Assembly: GCF_038592905.1 (NCBI RefSeq)
Contig: NZ_CP151943.1
Span: forward strand, 4,042,501-4,106,500
Reading direction: 5' to 3'
Source of the DNA: Neobacillus sp. FSL H8-0543
Lineage (GTDB): Bacteria > Bacillota > Bacilli > Bacillales > Cytobacillaceae
DNA: 64,000 nt
The translations under genes were made by a program, and so were the position numbers. Every line of letters starts with the position of its first letter. Position 1 is the first letter of the stretch. The notes beneath the pieces are model-generated. The model did not search any database. It was not told the DNA's origin and saw only the letters and a program-made list of their open reading frames with translations. Of this stretch, positions 17,015 to 26,117 are shown piece after piece.

Positions 17015-18088
17015 ATGAAAAGGCTTGAAAAATTGCGCTTGATTTCGATGTTTGCGATTCTAACGCTTATACTTTCCGGTTGTGGTAAACCATACTTGTC
17101 CGCGTTAAGGCCAGCGGGAGAGGCAGCTGACATTCAATACGATTTAATGAAGTTAAGCACATTAATAATGGTTGGGGTCATTATTATTGTTATGGTAATT
17201 TTCTTAATAGTTATGTTTAAGTTTAAAAGAAAGGACGAAAAGATCCCTAAACAAGTGGAAGGTAGCCACAAATTAGAGATTATTTGGACTACTGTTCCCA
17301 TTCTTTTACTTCTAATCCTTGCAGTTCCAACTGTATCTGCTACTTTTAAGCTAGCAGATGTATCACCGATGAATAATAAAGACTCTGATGCATTAGTTAT
17401 TAATGTTAGAGCAAATCTATACTGGTGGGAATTTGAATATCCTAATCAGAAAATAGTTACAGGCCAAGACTTGGTTGTTCCAACAGACGAGAGAGTATAT
17501 TTTAATTTAAAAGCTTCTGATGTAAAACATTCATTCTGGATTCCTGCAGTAGGTGGAAAGCTAGACAATAATACTGAGAATGTTAATAAATTTTGGTTAG
17601 AGTTTGATAGTAAGAGATCAGATGAGGCCGGTAATTTATTCTATGGTAAGTGTGCTGAACTTTGTGGACCATCACATGCGTTAATGGACTTTAAAGTAAA
17701 GGCAATGAGCCGCGCCGACTTTGATGGTTGGATTACGGCAATGCAAAATGTAAAGGAACCGAAGCAAGCTGAGACCGAATTGGCACAACAAGGTCAAGAA
17801 ATCTTTAATCAAAGCTGTGTCAGCTGTCATGCTGTCACTCCTGCGAACACAACAAATGAGGCAGCTAGACTTGCTCCAAACTTAACGAACTTTGGTGACC
17901 GTTCACGCATTGCTGGTGTATTGGATCACAGTGAGGAAGATTTGAAAAACTGGATACGTACTCCAGATAAATATAAGCCAGGCAATAAAATGACGAATAC
18001 TTATACACTTTCTGAAGATCCAGTTGAACGAGAAAAACAACTTGATGCTTTATCAGAATATTTAATGGGATTAAAAGTTCAGGAATAA
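17015..18088 (+). CDS. ctaC: Cytochrome caa3 oxidase subunit II CtaC
   Basis: A 357-residue lipoprotein subunit that takes electrons from cytochrome c. The signal peptide ends in the lipobox LSGC. Two membrane helices follow, then the cupredoxin domain with the CuA ligands (VKHSFWIP and CAELCGPSHALM). A fused cytochrome c domain carries CVSCH and a distal Met in PGNKMTNTY, which defines the caa3 type. The ATG giving MKRLEKLRL is chosen for its signal peptide; AGAGGGG is 12 bases upstream, a little far. The GTG eight codons earlier has no ribosome binding site. Confidence 0.95.
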   Translation: MKRLEKLRLISMFAILTLILSGCGKPYLSALRPAGEAADIQYDLMKLSTLIMVGVIIIVMVIFLIVMFKFKRKDEKIPKQVEGSHKLEIIWTTVPILLLLILAVPTVSATFKLADVSPMNNKDSDALVINVRANLYWWEFEYPNQKIVTGQDLVVPTDERVYFNLKASDVKHSFWIPAVGGKLDNNTENVNKFWLEFDSKRSDEAGNLFYGKCAELCGPSHALMDFKVKAMSRADFDGWITAMQNVKEPKQAETELAQQGQEIFNQSCVSCHAVTPANTTNEAARLAPNLTNFGDRSRIAGVLDHSEEDLKNWIRTPDKYKPGNKMTNTYTLSEDPVEREKQLDALSEYLMGLKVQE

Positions 18089-18120
18089 AAGGGGAATATG
18101 GTGAAAGGGAGGTAAAACTT

Positions 18121-19995
18121 GTGAGTACCTACGCTCAAAAAAAAGGATTCGGAGCGACTATATGGGATTTTCTAACGACAGTCGACCATAAAAAAATCGC
18201 GATTCTTTATCTTATTGCAGGTGGATTTTTCTTCCTAGTCGGCGGGCTTGAGGCAGTTTTTATCCGCATCCAACTTGCAATACCAAACAACGACTTTGTA
18301 AGTGCAGGATTATTTAATGAAATTATTACTATGCATGGAACAACGATGATTTTCCTTGCAGCTATGCCGCTAGTATTTGCGTTTATGAATGCGGTTATGC
18401 CTTTACAAATTGGTGCCCGTGATGTGGCCTTCCCTTTTGTAAATGCGTTGGGATTTTGGCTCTTCTTCTTCGGAGGAGTTTTCCTAAACCTATCATGGTT
18501 TTTTGATGGGGCACCTGATGCGGGTTGGACATCTTACGCCTCATTAGCAATGGCTTCAAAGGGTCATGGCGTAGATTTTTACGTATTAGGATTACAGATA
18601 TCTGGTTTGGGGACACTTATTGGCGGTATTAATTTCTTGGTGACGATTGTTACTATGCGTGCACCAGGAATGACGTATATGAGAATGCCGTTATTTACAT
18701 GGACCACATTTGTAACTTCAGCACTAATTTTATTTGCTTTCCCTCCATTAACAGTTGGTCTTGTCTTAATGATGTTTGACCGTATGTTTGGTTCAAACTT
18801 CTTTGACATTACAATGGGTGGAAATACGGTAATATGGGAACATTTATTTTGGATTTTTGGACACCCTGAAGTATATATTTTAATACTTCCTGCGTTTGGT
18901 ATTTTCTCGGAAATTTTTCCAATGTTCTCTAGAAAACGATTATTTGGTTACTCTTCCATGGTATTTGCGACTGTATTAATTGGTTTCTTAGGATTCATGG
19001 TTTGGGCCCACCATATGTTCACGACAGGATTAGGTCCAGTAGCAAATGCAATTTTTGCTGTAGCAACGATGGCGATTGGTGTTCCAACTGGGATTAAGAT
19101 TTTTAACTGGTTATTAACGATGTGGGGTGGCAGTGTTAAGTTTACTACTCCAATGCATTATGCATTTGCATTCATTCCATCTTTTGTTGCCGGTGGGGTA
19201 ACAGGGGTAATGCTTGCATCTGCACCAGCAGATTATCAATATCATGATACGTATTTCGTTGTAGCTCACTTCCATTACGTTATCGTTGGTGGTGTGGTAT
19301 TTGCGATTCTTGCTGGTACACATCTATATTGGCCGAAGATATTTGGAACAATGTTAAATGAAACGTTAGGAAAGATTACTTTCTGGCTATTCTTTATCGG
19401 GTTCCACATGACATTCTTTATTCAGCACTTCTTAGGTCTTTGGGGTATGCCACGGCGCGTGTTTACCTTCCTTCCAGGCCAAGGCTTTGAGTTATCCAAT
19501 CTGATAAGCTCTTTGGGTGCTGCATTTATGTCATTAGGTGTACTTGTACTTCTGTACAACGTCATTATGACATCTGTAAAAAATGTAAGAGTAGGAAATG
19601 ATCCATGGGGAGATGGCAGAACACTTGAGTGGTCACTACCATCACCGCCTCCTTTCTATAACTTTAAGCAGTTACCGCTTGTGCGCGGATTAGATGCCTA
19701 TTGGCTAGAAAAAATGGATGGCAAAAAAGGTATGACGCCTGCTGAACCACTAGGTGATATCCATATGCCAAATTCATCTTTCTTACCATTTATGATAGCA
19801 TTCGGTTTATTCGTTGCTGCATTTGGTGCATTGTTTAATATGGATGACAAGGCATGGTCAATACCTGTTATAATACTTGGACTATTAATCACTTTTGGTT
19901 CCATGTTCCTGCGTTCTGTTAAAGACGATCATGGCTTCCACATTCATAAAGAAGACTTAATGGAAGATGATAATGATAAGGGGGTTAAGGCATAA
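18121..19995 (+). CDS. ctaD: Cytochrome caa3 oxidase subunit I CtaD
   Basis: The catalytic heme-copper subunit, 624 residues, which reduces O2 and pumps protons. All metal ligands are visible: heme a His in EIITMHGTTMIF, the CuB His with the cross-linked Tyr in FGHPEVYILILP, the two CuB histidines in WAHHMFTTG, and the heme a3/a histidines in VVAHFHYVIVGG. About 14 membrane helices. GTG start after GGGAGGTAAAACTT. The stop codon shares its last A with the ctaE ATG, so translation is probably coupled. Confidence 0.97.
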   Translation: MSTYAQKKGFGATIWDFLTTVDHKKIAILYLIAGGFFFLVGGLEAVFIRIQLAIPNNDFVSAGLFNEIITMHGTTMIFLAAMPLVFAFMNAVMPLQIGARDVAFPFVNALGFWLFFFGGVFLNLSWFFDGAPDAGWTSYASLAMASKGHGVDFYVLGLQISGLGTLIGGINFLVTIVTMRAPGMTYMRMPLFTWTTFVTSALILFAFPPLTVGLVLMMFDRMFGSNFFDITMGGNTVIWEHLFWIFGHPEVYILILPAFGIFSEIFPMFSRKRLFGYSSMVFATVLIGFLGFMVWAHHMFTTGLGPVANAIFAVATMAIGVPTGIKIFNWLLTMWGGSVKFTTPMHYAFAFIPSFVAGGVTGVMLASAPADYQYHDTYFVVAHFHYVIVGGVVFAILAGTHLYWPKIFGTMLNETLGKITFWLFFIGFHMTFFIQHFLGLWGMPRRVFTFLPGQGFELSNLISSLGAAFMSLGVLVLLYNVIMTSVKNVRVGNDPWGDGRTLEWSLPSPPPFYNFKQLPLVRGLDAYWLEKMDGKKGMTPAEPLGDIHMPNSSFLPFMIAFGLFVAAFGALFNMDDKAWSIPVIILGLLITFGSMFLRSVKDDHGFHIHKEDLMEDDNDKGVKA

Positions 19996-20624
19996 TGCAC
20001 GTGGAAGAAAAATTAACCTATGAAACGTGGCCGGCTGAGCCTGAAAAAGCGACCCTTGAGGCAAAAAATAAATTTTTAGGTTTTTGGTTCTTTTTAGGGG
20101 GAGAGACAGTTCTTTTTGCTTCTCTCTTTGCCACTTACCTTGCTCTGAAAGATAAAGTGCCAGATACTACACATACGCTAGCGAAGGATTTATTTGACCT
20201 TCCATTAACATTTGTAGCAACCATGCTGTTATTAACTAGTTCATTAACAAGTGTTTATGCAATGTACCACATGAAAAACTTTAATTCTAAGAAAATGATG
20301 TTATGGTTAGGACTAACTGTATTATTAGGTGCAGCTTTCCTTGGATTAGAGGTATATGAGTTCTACCATTATGTTCATGAGTATGGACACACCTTTACAA
20401 GCAGTGCTTTTGGATCTGCATTCTATACTTTAGTAGGCTTCCATGGAGCACACGTTGCCTTCGGACTTATGTGGATCTTAACGTTAATGATTCGCAATTC
20501 TAAGCGTGGATTAGACCTGTATAATGCACCAAAGTTCTATATAGCAAGTCTCTATTGGCACTTCATCGATGTTGTATGGGTTTTCATCTTTACAGTAGTT
20601 TATTTAATGGGGATGGTGGGATAA
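19995..20624 (+). CDS. ctaE: Cytochrome caa3 oxidase subunit III CtaE
   Basis: A 209-residue subunit III with five predicted membrane helices, the short form found in Bacillus. Typical sequences are FWFFLGGETVLFASLFATY and GFHGAHVAFGLMW near residue 150, and YWHFIDVVWVFIF at the end. It stabilises subunit I and its proton uptake. It overlaps ctaD by one base and is four bases before ctaF. Confidence 0.95.
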   Translation: MHVEEKLTYETWPAEPEKATLEAKNKFLGFWFFLGGETVLFASLFATYLALKDKVPDTTHTLAKDLFDLPLTFVATMLLLTSSLTSVYAMYHMKNFNSKKMMLWLGLTVLLGAAFLGLEVYEFYHYVHEYGHTFTSSAFGSAFYTLVGFHGAHVAFGLMWILTLMIRNSKRGLDLYNAPKFYIASLYWHFIDVVWVFIFTVVYLMGMVG

Positions 20625-20628
20625 ACTG

Positions 20629-20964
20629 ATGACAAATCAACAATTAAATTCAGGTAACCCAAGAGTTGACATTGAATATCGCCGCAGAAAAAGCGCAGAG
20701 GAAATGAGACACCAGGTAGTTTCATTTGCCCTAATGATATTCTTAACGTTAATTGCTTTTGCAGCTGTTGCTATTAAAGGATTTTCAGCGTGGTTTATCG
20801 TTCCGTTTATCCTTTTATTAGCGGTTATTCAAGTGATTTTTCAATTGTATTATTTTATGCATATGAGTCACAAGGGACATGAAGCCCCATCGTTGTTTCT
20901 ATATGCAGGTTTATTTGTAGGATTAGTTACTGTCCTGGCGTTTGTTACAATCATCTGGTGGTAA
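20629..20964 (+). CDS. ctaF: Cytochrome caa3 oxidase subunit IV CtaF
   Basis: A 111-residue small subunit with three membrane helices and a charged N-terminus (DIEYRRRKSAEEMRHQ). The YYFMHMSHKGHE segment between helices two and three is typical of COX4-type bacterial subunits. It assists CuB-site assembly. It ends the ctaBCDEF unit, followed by a strong terminator. Confidence 0.92.
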   Translation: MTNQQLNSGNPRVDIEYRRRKSAEEMRHQVVSFALMIFLTLIAFAAVAIKGFSAWFIVPFILLLAVIQVIFQLYYFMHMSHKGHEAPSLFLYAGLFVGLVTVLAFVTIIWW

Positions 20965-20973
20965 CAAAAGATT

Positions 20974-21000
20974 GAAAATCGGCTTCGGCCGATTTTCTTT
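20974..21000 (+). terminator. Terminator of the ctaBCDEF operon
   Basis: Perfect 10-bp stem GAAAATCGGC / GCCGATTTTC closed by the very stable C(TTCG)G tetraloop, followed by TTTATTT. Confidence 0.9.
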
Positions 21001-21094
21001 ATTTAAACTAGGTAATCTCATTTCTTTGCTCATACAATTGGCTGGAGTATATAATAAAAGTGTGATTTTACTAATTAAATTGAGGTGATATGCG

Positions 21095-22000
21095 GTGCTT
21101 ACATTAGATATATTTGGCTTTAAAGCACTTTGGAGCCCGTACTTCCTATTAATTTTACTATCAATAGTTGCTGCTTATTTTCTAATTACAGTTATTTTCC
21201 GGAGTAAGTTCTCCAATAGTGAACCTTTAACAAAGAAACAAGCTGGCTTGTTTTTGCTTTCGATGACACTGATTTATGCTATTAAAGGGTCGCCGCTTGA
21301 TGTAATGGCTCATTTGATGTTTTATGTCCATATGATTCAAATGGCTACGCTCGTTTTCGTGATCCCGATTATCTTTATCTTCGGTATTCCAGTTTGGATA
21401 TGGCGAAAACTCTTTAGTATCAAATTATTTAATCTTATTTTTAAGTTTTTTACTAGACCGCTTATTGCATTGATTGCGTTTAATGGGTTGTTTTCCTTTT
21501 ACCATCTTCCATTTGTATTTGACAATATTATGCAAAACATTTGGTTACATGCAGGTTACTCAATGCTATTATTTTTCGTAGCAATATTTATGTGGTGGCC
21601 GCTTATGAATCCAGTTCCAGAGCATCAAACATTAAGTGGATTAAAGAAGGTAGGCTATATCTTTGCTGATGGGATGTTATTATTGCCAGCTTGTGCCTTA
21701 ATTATCTTCTCCCCAGAATCTATCTATTTGACTTACTCGGATCCTGCGGTTTGGGGTCAAGTGATGGCCCTATGTGTCGGTCCTGGGACTTTTGCTGGCT
21801 TAGATATTAGCGGACCAGAGTTATTCAGTTCAATGTCCTTATTGCATGACCAACAGCTTGGCGGGGTCTTAATGAAGGTAATGCAGGAAATTATCTATGG
21901 CAGTGTCTTAGCCCATGTTTTCTTTGAATGGTATCGAAAAGACCAAGCCGAATCTGAAAATGAATTGAACCAAACCCTAGAGCCGTCTCTTATTAAATAA
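21095..22000 (+). CDS. ctaG: Cytochrome c oxidase assembly factor CtaG
   Basis: A 301-residue membrane protein of the Caa3_CtaG family needed to form active caa3 oxidase, probably in copper delivery to CuB. Seven hydrophobic segments. Conserved His/Met-rich stretches include MAHLMFYVHMIQMA, FSFYHLPFVFDNIM and HAGYSMLLFFVAIFMWWPL. GTG start behind TGAGGTGAT. A TATAAT at 21050-21055 with a poor -35 suggests its own promoter after the ctaF terminator. Confidence 0.92.
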   Translation: MLTLDIFGFKALWSPYFLLILLSIVAAYFLITVIFRSKFSNSEPLTKKQAGLFLLSMTLIYAIKGSPLDVMAHLMFYVHMIQMATLVFVIPIIFIFGIPVWIWRKLFSIKLFNLIFKFFTRPLIALIAFNGLFSFYHLPFVFDNIMQNIWLHAGYSMLLFFVAIFMWWPLMNPVPEHQTLSGLKKVGYIFADGMLLLPACALIIFSPESIYLTYSDPAVWGQVMALCVGPGTFAGLDISGPELFSSMSLLHDQQLGGVLMKVMQEIIYGSVLAHVFFEWYRKDQAESENELNQTLEPSLIK

Positions 22001-22030
22001 TCTCCCTATAACCGGGAGATTTTCTTTTTG
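21999..22030 (+). terminator. Terminator of ctaG
   Basis: Stem ATCTCCC / GGGAGAT with a 7-nt loop, followed by TTTCTTTTT. Confidence 0.85.
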
Positions 22031-22098
22031 ATTGAAAAATCAGGAATAGTCCATTACTATTATTGTAGAATGAATATATTAAAAGAGAGGATATTTCT

Positions 22099-22563
22099 AT
22101 GAATTCCTTACCGATTTTACCAACAATTAGTACAACCTTTATTATTTTAAGTGCAATCACTGTAGCAATTGGGTGGTGGCAGATTAGCCAAAGAAAAATT
22201 GAAGCACATAAGAAGACAATGTTTCTTGCTGGGATTTTTGCTCTTATTTTCTTTATTATTTATGCTTCTAGAACAATCTTCATCGGAAATACTGCTTTTG
22301 GCGGACCAGACAATATAAAAATCTATTACACTGTATTTTTAATCTTTCATATTACCTTAGCGACATCAGGTGCCGTTCTTGGAATTATCTCGATTTTTAC
22401 AGGATATAAAAATAAACTTTCAATTCACCGAAAACTTGGTCCAATTACCAGCATAGTTTGGTTCTTTACTGCTATTACAGGGGTGGCTGTTTACTTATTG
22501 CTATATGTCTTCTATCATGGCGGTGAGACGACTTCTGTTATTAAAGCTATTTTGGGGACATAA
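22099..22563 (+). CDS. DUF420 membrane protein, YozB/CtaM-like oxidase maturation factor
   Basis: A 154-residue protein with four hydrophobic segments and conserved histidines in helix-loop positions (QRKIEAHKKTMF, FLIFHITLA, LSIHRKLGP, FYHGGE). This is the DUF420 pattern. In Staphylococcus aureus the DUF420 protein CtaM is needed for maturation of the aa3-type quinol oxidase, and B. subtilis YozB is its relative. The place straight after ctaG supports a role in heme-copper oxidase assembly here; the exact step is not known. Confidence 0.85.
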   Translation: MNSLPILPTISTTFIILSAITVAIGWWQISQRKIEAHKKTMFLAGIFALIFFIIYASRTIFIGNTAFGGPDNIKIYYTVFLIFHITLATSGAVLGIISIFTGYKNKLSIHRKLGPITSIVWFFTAITGVAVYLLLYVFYHGGETTSVIKAILGT

Positions 22564-22592
22564 AAAAAGTGCCATACAAGGCATTTTTTTTA
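22562..22592 (+). terminator. Terminator of the DUF420 gene
   Basis: Stem AAAAGTGCC / GGCATTTT (one G-T pair) with a short loop and T-run, directly at the stop codon. Confidence 0.75.
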
Positions 22593-22658
22593 TGATGATC
22601 GAAAGGTTTTACTCATGAGTACATAGAAATAACTAAAGAGGAACCAGGAGGTGGATTA

Positions 22659-23831
22659 ATGGAAATTAAAGTACTAACTGAGGAAGACTATACTCAGTCG
22701 ATGAAGCTTTCCATGTATGCCTTTCAATATACAATCCCAGAGGACAAAATTCCGACAAGAAAAGAAATGTTAAAAAATCATAAGATACTCGGCATATGGA
22801 ATCAGAGTAATCTTGCGGCAAAGCTGCATATTATTCCATTTCATATCTATATGTATGGACTTGAATGGAAAATGGGTGGTGTTGCTGGGGTAGCAACATA
22901 TCCAGAATTTCGCAGAAGCGGATATGTAAAATCTTTAATGATTGAAGCTATAAAGCAGATGAGGGGGGATGGGCAAATTGTCTCGATGCTTCATCCCTTT
23001 GACATTGGTTTTTACAGAAAATACGGTTGGGAAATTTTTACTGAAAACAAGAAAATTCAGATTGATAAAATTAACCTGCAATTTCTCGAGCCCCAAAAAG
23101 GGTCTATTAAACGTTACACGAAAGACACACATCATTCGGATATTGAGAAACTTTATATTGAATTCAGCGAGAAATACACGGGAATGCTGGTACGTGATTT
23201 AACTTGGTGGATGAATAATATCTATGATGACTCCCAGATTGCTGTCTATTACAACGAAATGGGTCAAGCAAAGGGCTATATTCTTTTTGAAATTAAGGAT
23301 CAGAAAATGGATGTTCAAGAGTTCATTTGTCTAAATCATGAGGCAAGGTGTGGATTGTGGAATTTTATTTGTCAACATGATTCCATGGTGGAAAATGTAT
23401 CGATACTGACTTCAAATCACGAATATTTACCATACGTCCTTAAACAGCCGAAAGTGAAGATGGAGGTAGCTCCATACTTTATGGCTCGAATTATCGATGC
23501 TCGGCAGTGTTTATCAAAAGTACAATTTAATGGCTGTACGGACAAAGTATTTCTCCATATTGAGGATACATTTGCCCCATGGAACAATGGAAGTTATTTA
23601 ATTGGAAATAGTGACGTGAAAGTATTTAAGGAAAAGCAAGGTAGTAGTTGTACGCAGCCTCCTCAAAGAGGAATAAGGCTAGATATTAATGCATTAACAG
23701 CTATATTATTTGGTTATAAACGACCAATTGAATTATTTGCAATGGGTTATTTAAAGGGCTCAGAAGAAGAAGTTAATGTGTTAGAGAGGTTATTCCCTAT
23801 AGTAAAGCCATATTTCTATGATTTTTTCTAA
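22659..23831 (+). CDS. Eis-type GNAT N-acetyltransferase
   Basis: A 390-residue acetyltransferase of the Eis (enhanced intracellular survival) type. An N-terminal GNAT domain has the acetyl-CoA loop PEFRRSGYVKSL near residue 85-96 and MLHPFDIGFYRKYGWE near 110-125. A second degenerate GNAT-like domain follows, then a C-terminal SCP2-like fold. Family members acetylate amines such as aminoglycosides or peptides; the substrate here is unknown. AGGAGGTGG precedes the ATG. It is not in the B. subtilis cta-ylb interval as I remember it, so it may be a lineage-specific insertion. Confidence 0.8.
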   Translation: MEIKVLTEEDYTQSMKLSMYAFQYTIPEDKIPTRKEMLKNHKILGIWNQSNLAAKLHIIPFHIYMYGLEWKMGGVAGVATYPEFRRSGYVKSLMIEAIKQMRGDGQIVSMLHPFDIGFYRKYGWEIFTENKKIQIDKINLQFLEPQKGSIKRYTKDTHHSDIEKLYIEFSEKYTGMLVRDLTWWMNNIYDDSQIAVYYNEMGQAKGYILFEIKDQKMDVQEFICLNHEARCGLWNFICQHDSMVENVSILTSNHEYLPYVLKQPKVKMEVAPYFMARIIDARQCLSKVQFNGCTDKVFLHIEDTFAPWNNGSYLIGNSDVKVFKEKQGSSCTQPPQRGIRLDINALTAILFGYKRPIELFAMGYLKGSEEEVNVLERLFPIVKPYFYDFF

Positions 23832-23844
23832 TCTTTACTCAATA

Positions 23845-23882
23845 CAAGGACGCATGAAATTTATTCATGCGTCCTTGTTCTT
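23845..23882. terminator. Bidirectional terminator before ylbA
   Basis: A 14-bp perfect stem CAAGGACGCATGAA / TTCATGCGTCCTTG between the convergent acetyltransferase and ylbA genes. Confidence 0.85.
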
Positions 23883-24240
23883 ATACTGCAAATTTAGTTA
23901 CTTCTGCTTTTACAGTGTCAATAATTTTTTTTGACTGATTGACAAGTGCCGTCGGGAACTGTTCTCCCTCTCCGTACTCAACACCATGAGGATAATAATA
24001 TTTACCCAATAATGGTGTCATTAATTGAATAATCGCCCTGTTTGTATCAACTTCGCCTTCAACTACATGGCCACGGATACGCAAGTAGAATACCCCTTCT
24101 TTCAATTCAAACTTACGATCGTATGTAACACGTTCATAATCCCATTGTCCTTCACGAACTAACCCGTTATCAAGCATAACCTCGTCTAGACGGTTTAAAT
24201 CCGCTTTCAAACTTTCAATTTCCGTATTCTCAAATTTCAT
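23881..24240 (-). CDS. ylbA: YlbA, YugN-like family protein
   Basis: A 119-residue soluble protein of the YugN-like family. Typical parts are NGLVREGQWDYERVTYDRKF and GVFYLRIRGHVVEGEVD. No function is established. TAGGAGGGA precedes the ATG on the minus strand. As in B. subtilis, it is the first gene of the ylb block, here in reverse orientation to ylbB. Confidence 0.82.
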   Translation of the reverse strand: MKFENTEIESLKADLNRLDEVMLDNGLVREGQWDYERVTYDRKFELKEGVFYLRIRGHVVEGEVDTNRAIIQLMTPLLGKYYYPHGVEYGEGEQFPTALVNQSKKIIDTVKAEVTKFAV

Positions 24241-24425
24241 AATAAATCCCTCCTAGAAACAGTTGCCTACCCCTTATGCTCGAACATGGTAAGATAGTAA
24301 ATTCAATTTAATAATAGTTGAAAATCCTTAAACTTGCAATGGATAGATTCTTTGAATAATCCAGTTAAGTTAGGATAAACTAAAATATTGTTAAGTCTTA
24401 CAAATAACCTATGGGGGTAATCGAA

Positions 24426-24860
24426 GTGGAACAGATTCGCGAAATTATGACGGATAACGTTGATAGTTGTACACTTTTAGATAATGTATTCGAAGTAGCA
24501 GTGAAAATGAAGGAATTGAATGTTGGGGCAATCCCCATTGTCGATCAAGATAAGCTTGTCGGAATGATAACTGACCGTGATATTGTAGTTCGAGGCGTTG
24601 CTGAGAAACATCCGGGTTCAACTAAAGTAGAAGATATAATGAGTAATAATCTAATTACGATTTCTCCTGATGCCACGACAAAGGAAGCAGCTAAATTAAT
24701 GTCTGAGCATCAAATTCGAAGGCTGCCAGTGGTGGAAAGTGATAAACTCGTGGGGATTGTATCACTGGGTGATTTTGCAATTAGGGAGCAAACTGATGAT
24801 CAGGCAAAAGCAGCACTTACAGAAATATCAGAAACAAACTATAACGGTGTTCAACATTAA
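24426..24860 (+). CDS. ylbB: CBS-domain pair protein YlbB
   Basis: A 144-residue protein made of two CBS domains (about residues 8-60 and 70-125): MKELNVGAIPIVDQDKLVGM with TDRDIVVRG, then MSEHQIRRLPVVESDKLVG with SLGDFA. Tandem CBS pairs (Bateman modules) bind adenine nucleotides and often act as sensors; the partner is unknown. I start at the GTG seven bases after GGGGGT, giving MEQIREIMTDN, which matches the family start; the ATG five codons earlier lies on the ribosome binding site. Confidence 0.88.
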   Translation: MEQIREIMTDNVDSCTLLDNVFEVAVKMKELNVGAIPIVDQDKLVGMITDRDIVVRGVAEKHPGSTKVEDIMSNNLITISPDATTKEAAKLMSEHQIRRLPVVESDKLVGIVSLGDFAIREQTDDQAKAALTEISETNYNGVQH

Positions 24861-25014
24861 GACAGTATACAAAATAGGTACGATTCATATCTGTTTTGTT
24901 TAGGTTATAATTGAGCATATTTAATTTTCTCTATTACCAATAAAGATATAGGTGATATAATAATTATATTCAGCCTATTTTGGAATGAAAAAGTAATAGA
25001 GAGGGTGAAAACCT

Positions 25015-26091
25015 CTGCGGAATTTATTTAGAATACTTGTTCTTTCGGCTATATTTGTAACTATCGGTTTTTATGATAGCATAAACGAAAATGAGGATAA
25101 AAAAGTATTAATTAATGACGATCCTGCATTAGAATTGAATCAATCATTATATCAGAATCATCATAATAATAATATCTCCAACGGTCCGTCAGCAGAACGG
25201 CCTAAAGAGGGACTAGGACAGCTAATTGGACAAGACCTTTCCGAGCTAATAAAAAAGTTAGGCGAACCTGAACGAATCGATGAATCATTATATGGTTATC
25301 AATGGTATATCTATAATCTGGATTATTCTCGCTATGTTCAAGTGGGGGTAGAGAATAATCGGGTAGTAACGGTATATGCAATAGGGGAAAATAATGAGGT
25401 TACACCGTTCCTATTAGGACAACCGGTTGAGGAAATATTTAATTCTTACAATATTGACACGAATATTGAGATTGAATTCAATGGTAATTCTTATCGCTTT
25501 GAATTATCTGACACCGATCTAAATCTAAGACCGTTGATCCCACTGGGTGATATCTTTGTCCAACTATATATTGATAATTTTACAGGTACTCTTTCAAGTA
25601 TCCGTTTTTTAAATAATGAAGCTTTAATTAAACAGCATCCCTATGAATTGGTTTATCGAGGTGAATTGATTGAACCAACTAATCCTAATGAAACTTTGTG
25701 GAGAAGTATCGAAGAGGGTGCAGAGAAGGAAATTTTTGATATTACAAATGTTCTCAGGGTTAGACATGATTTGAATCCGGTATTATGGGATGATGAAACT
25801 GCTAAGGTTGCATATGGCCATAGCAAGGATATGTCAGATAGTGATGATTTTTCACATATTTCTAAGCAATTTGGCGACCTATCGGATCGGTTAAAGGCTG
25901 CAAAAGTCACGTATCTATCTGCTGGTGAGAATATAGCTGCGAATTATTCTGATGGACCGGCGGTCGTTGAAGGCTGGCTAAATAGTAAAACTCATCGTGA
26001 ATCACTGTTAAGTGAGGAATTTACCCATCTCGGAGTAGGGGTATATCAAAAGTACTATACACAAAACTTTATCCGGATAGATGAAGAGTAA
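25015..26091 (+). CDS. ylbC: CAP/SCP-domain secreted protein YlbC, probable CTG start
   Basis: A protein of about 358 residues: a membrane anchor or signal segment (RNLFRILVLSAIFVTIGFY), a linker, a CAP-associated N-terminal domain (about residues 65-190, GQDLSELIKKLGEPERID) and a C-terminal CAP/SCP domain with VLRVRHDLNPVLWDDE, FSHISKQ, AGENIA and WLNSKTHRESLL. The frame is open back to 25009. Its only good start is CTG at 25015, eight bases from GAGAGGGTG. The first TTG (25135) would remove the whole anchor and has no ribosome binding site. Function unknown; probably outside the cell membrane. Confidence 0.8.
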   Translation: MRNLFRILVLSAIFVTIGFYDSINENEDKKVLINDDPALELNQSLYQNHHNNNISNGPSAERPKEGLGQLIGQDLSELIKKLGEPERIDESLYGYQWYIYNLDYSRYVQVGVENNRVVTVYAIGENNEVTPFLLGQPVEEIFNSYNIDTNIEIEFNGNSYRFELSDTDLNLRPLIPLGDIFVQLYIDNFTGTLSSIRFLNNEALIKQHPYELVYRGELIEPTNPNETLWRSIEEGAEKEIFDITNVLRVRHDLNPVLWDDETAKVAYGHSKDMSDSDDFSHISKQFGDLSDRLKAAKVTYLSAGENIAANYSDGPAVVEGWLNSKTHRESLLSEEFTHLGVGVYQKYYTQNFIRIDEE

Positions 26092-26117
26092 AAGGTGACT
26101 GCTATGTCACCTTTTTT
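26091..26117. terminator. Bidirectional terminator after ylbC
   Basis: Stem AAAGGTGAC / GTCACCTTT followed by TTT, at the ylbC stop codon and just past the end of the converging gene. Confidence 0.85.

Noticed and set aside
24868..24902. Hairpin ACAAAATAG...CTGTTTTGT after ylbB as a terminator
   Set aside because: Loop of about 13 nt, weak A-T stem and poor T-tract; not convincing enough to list.
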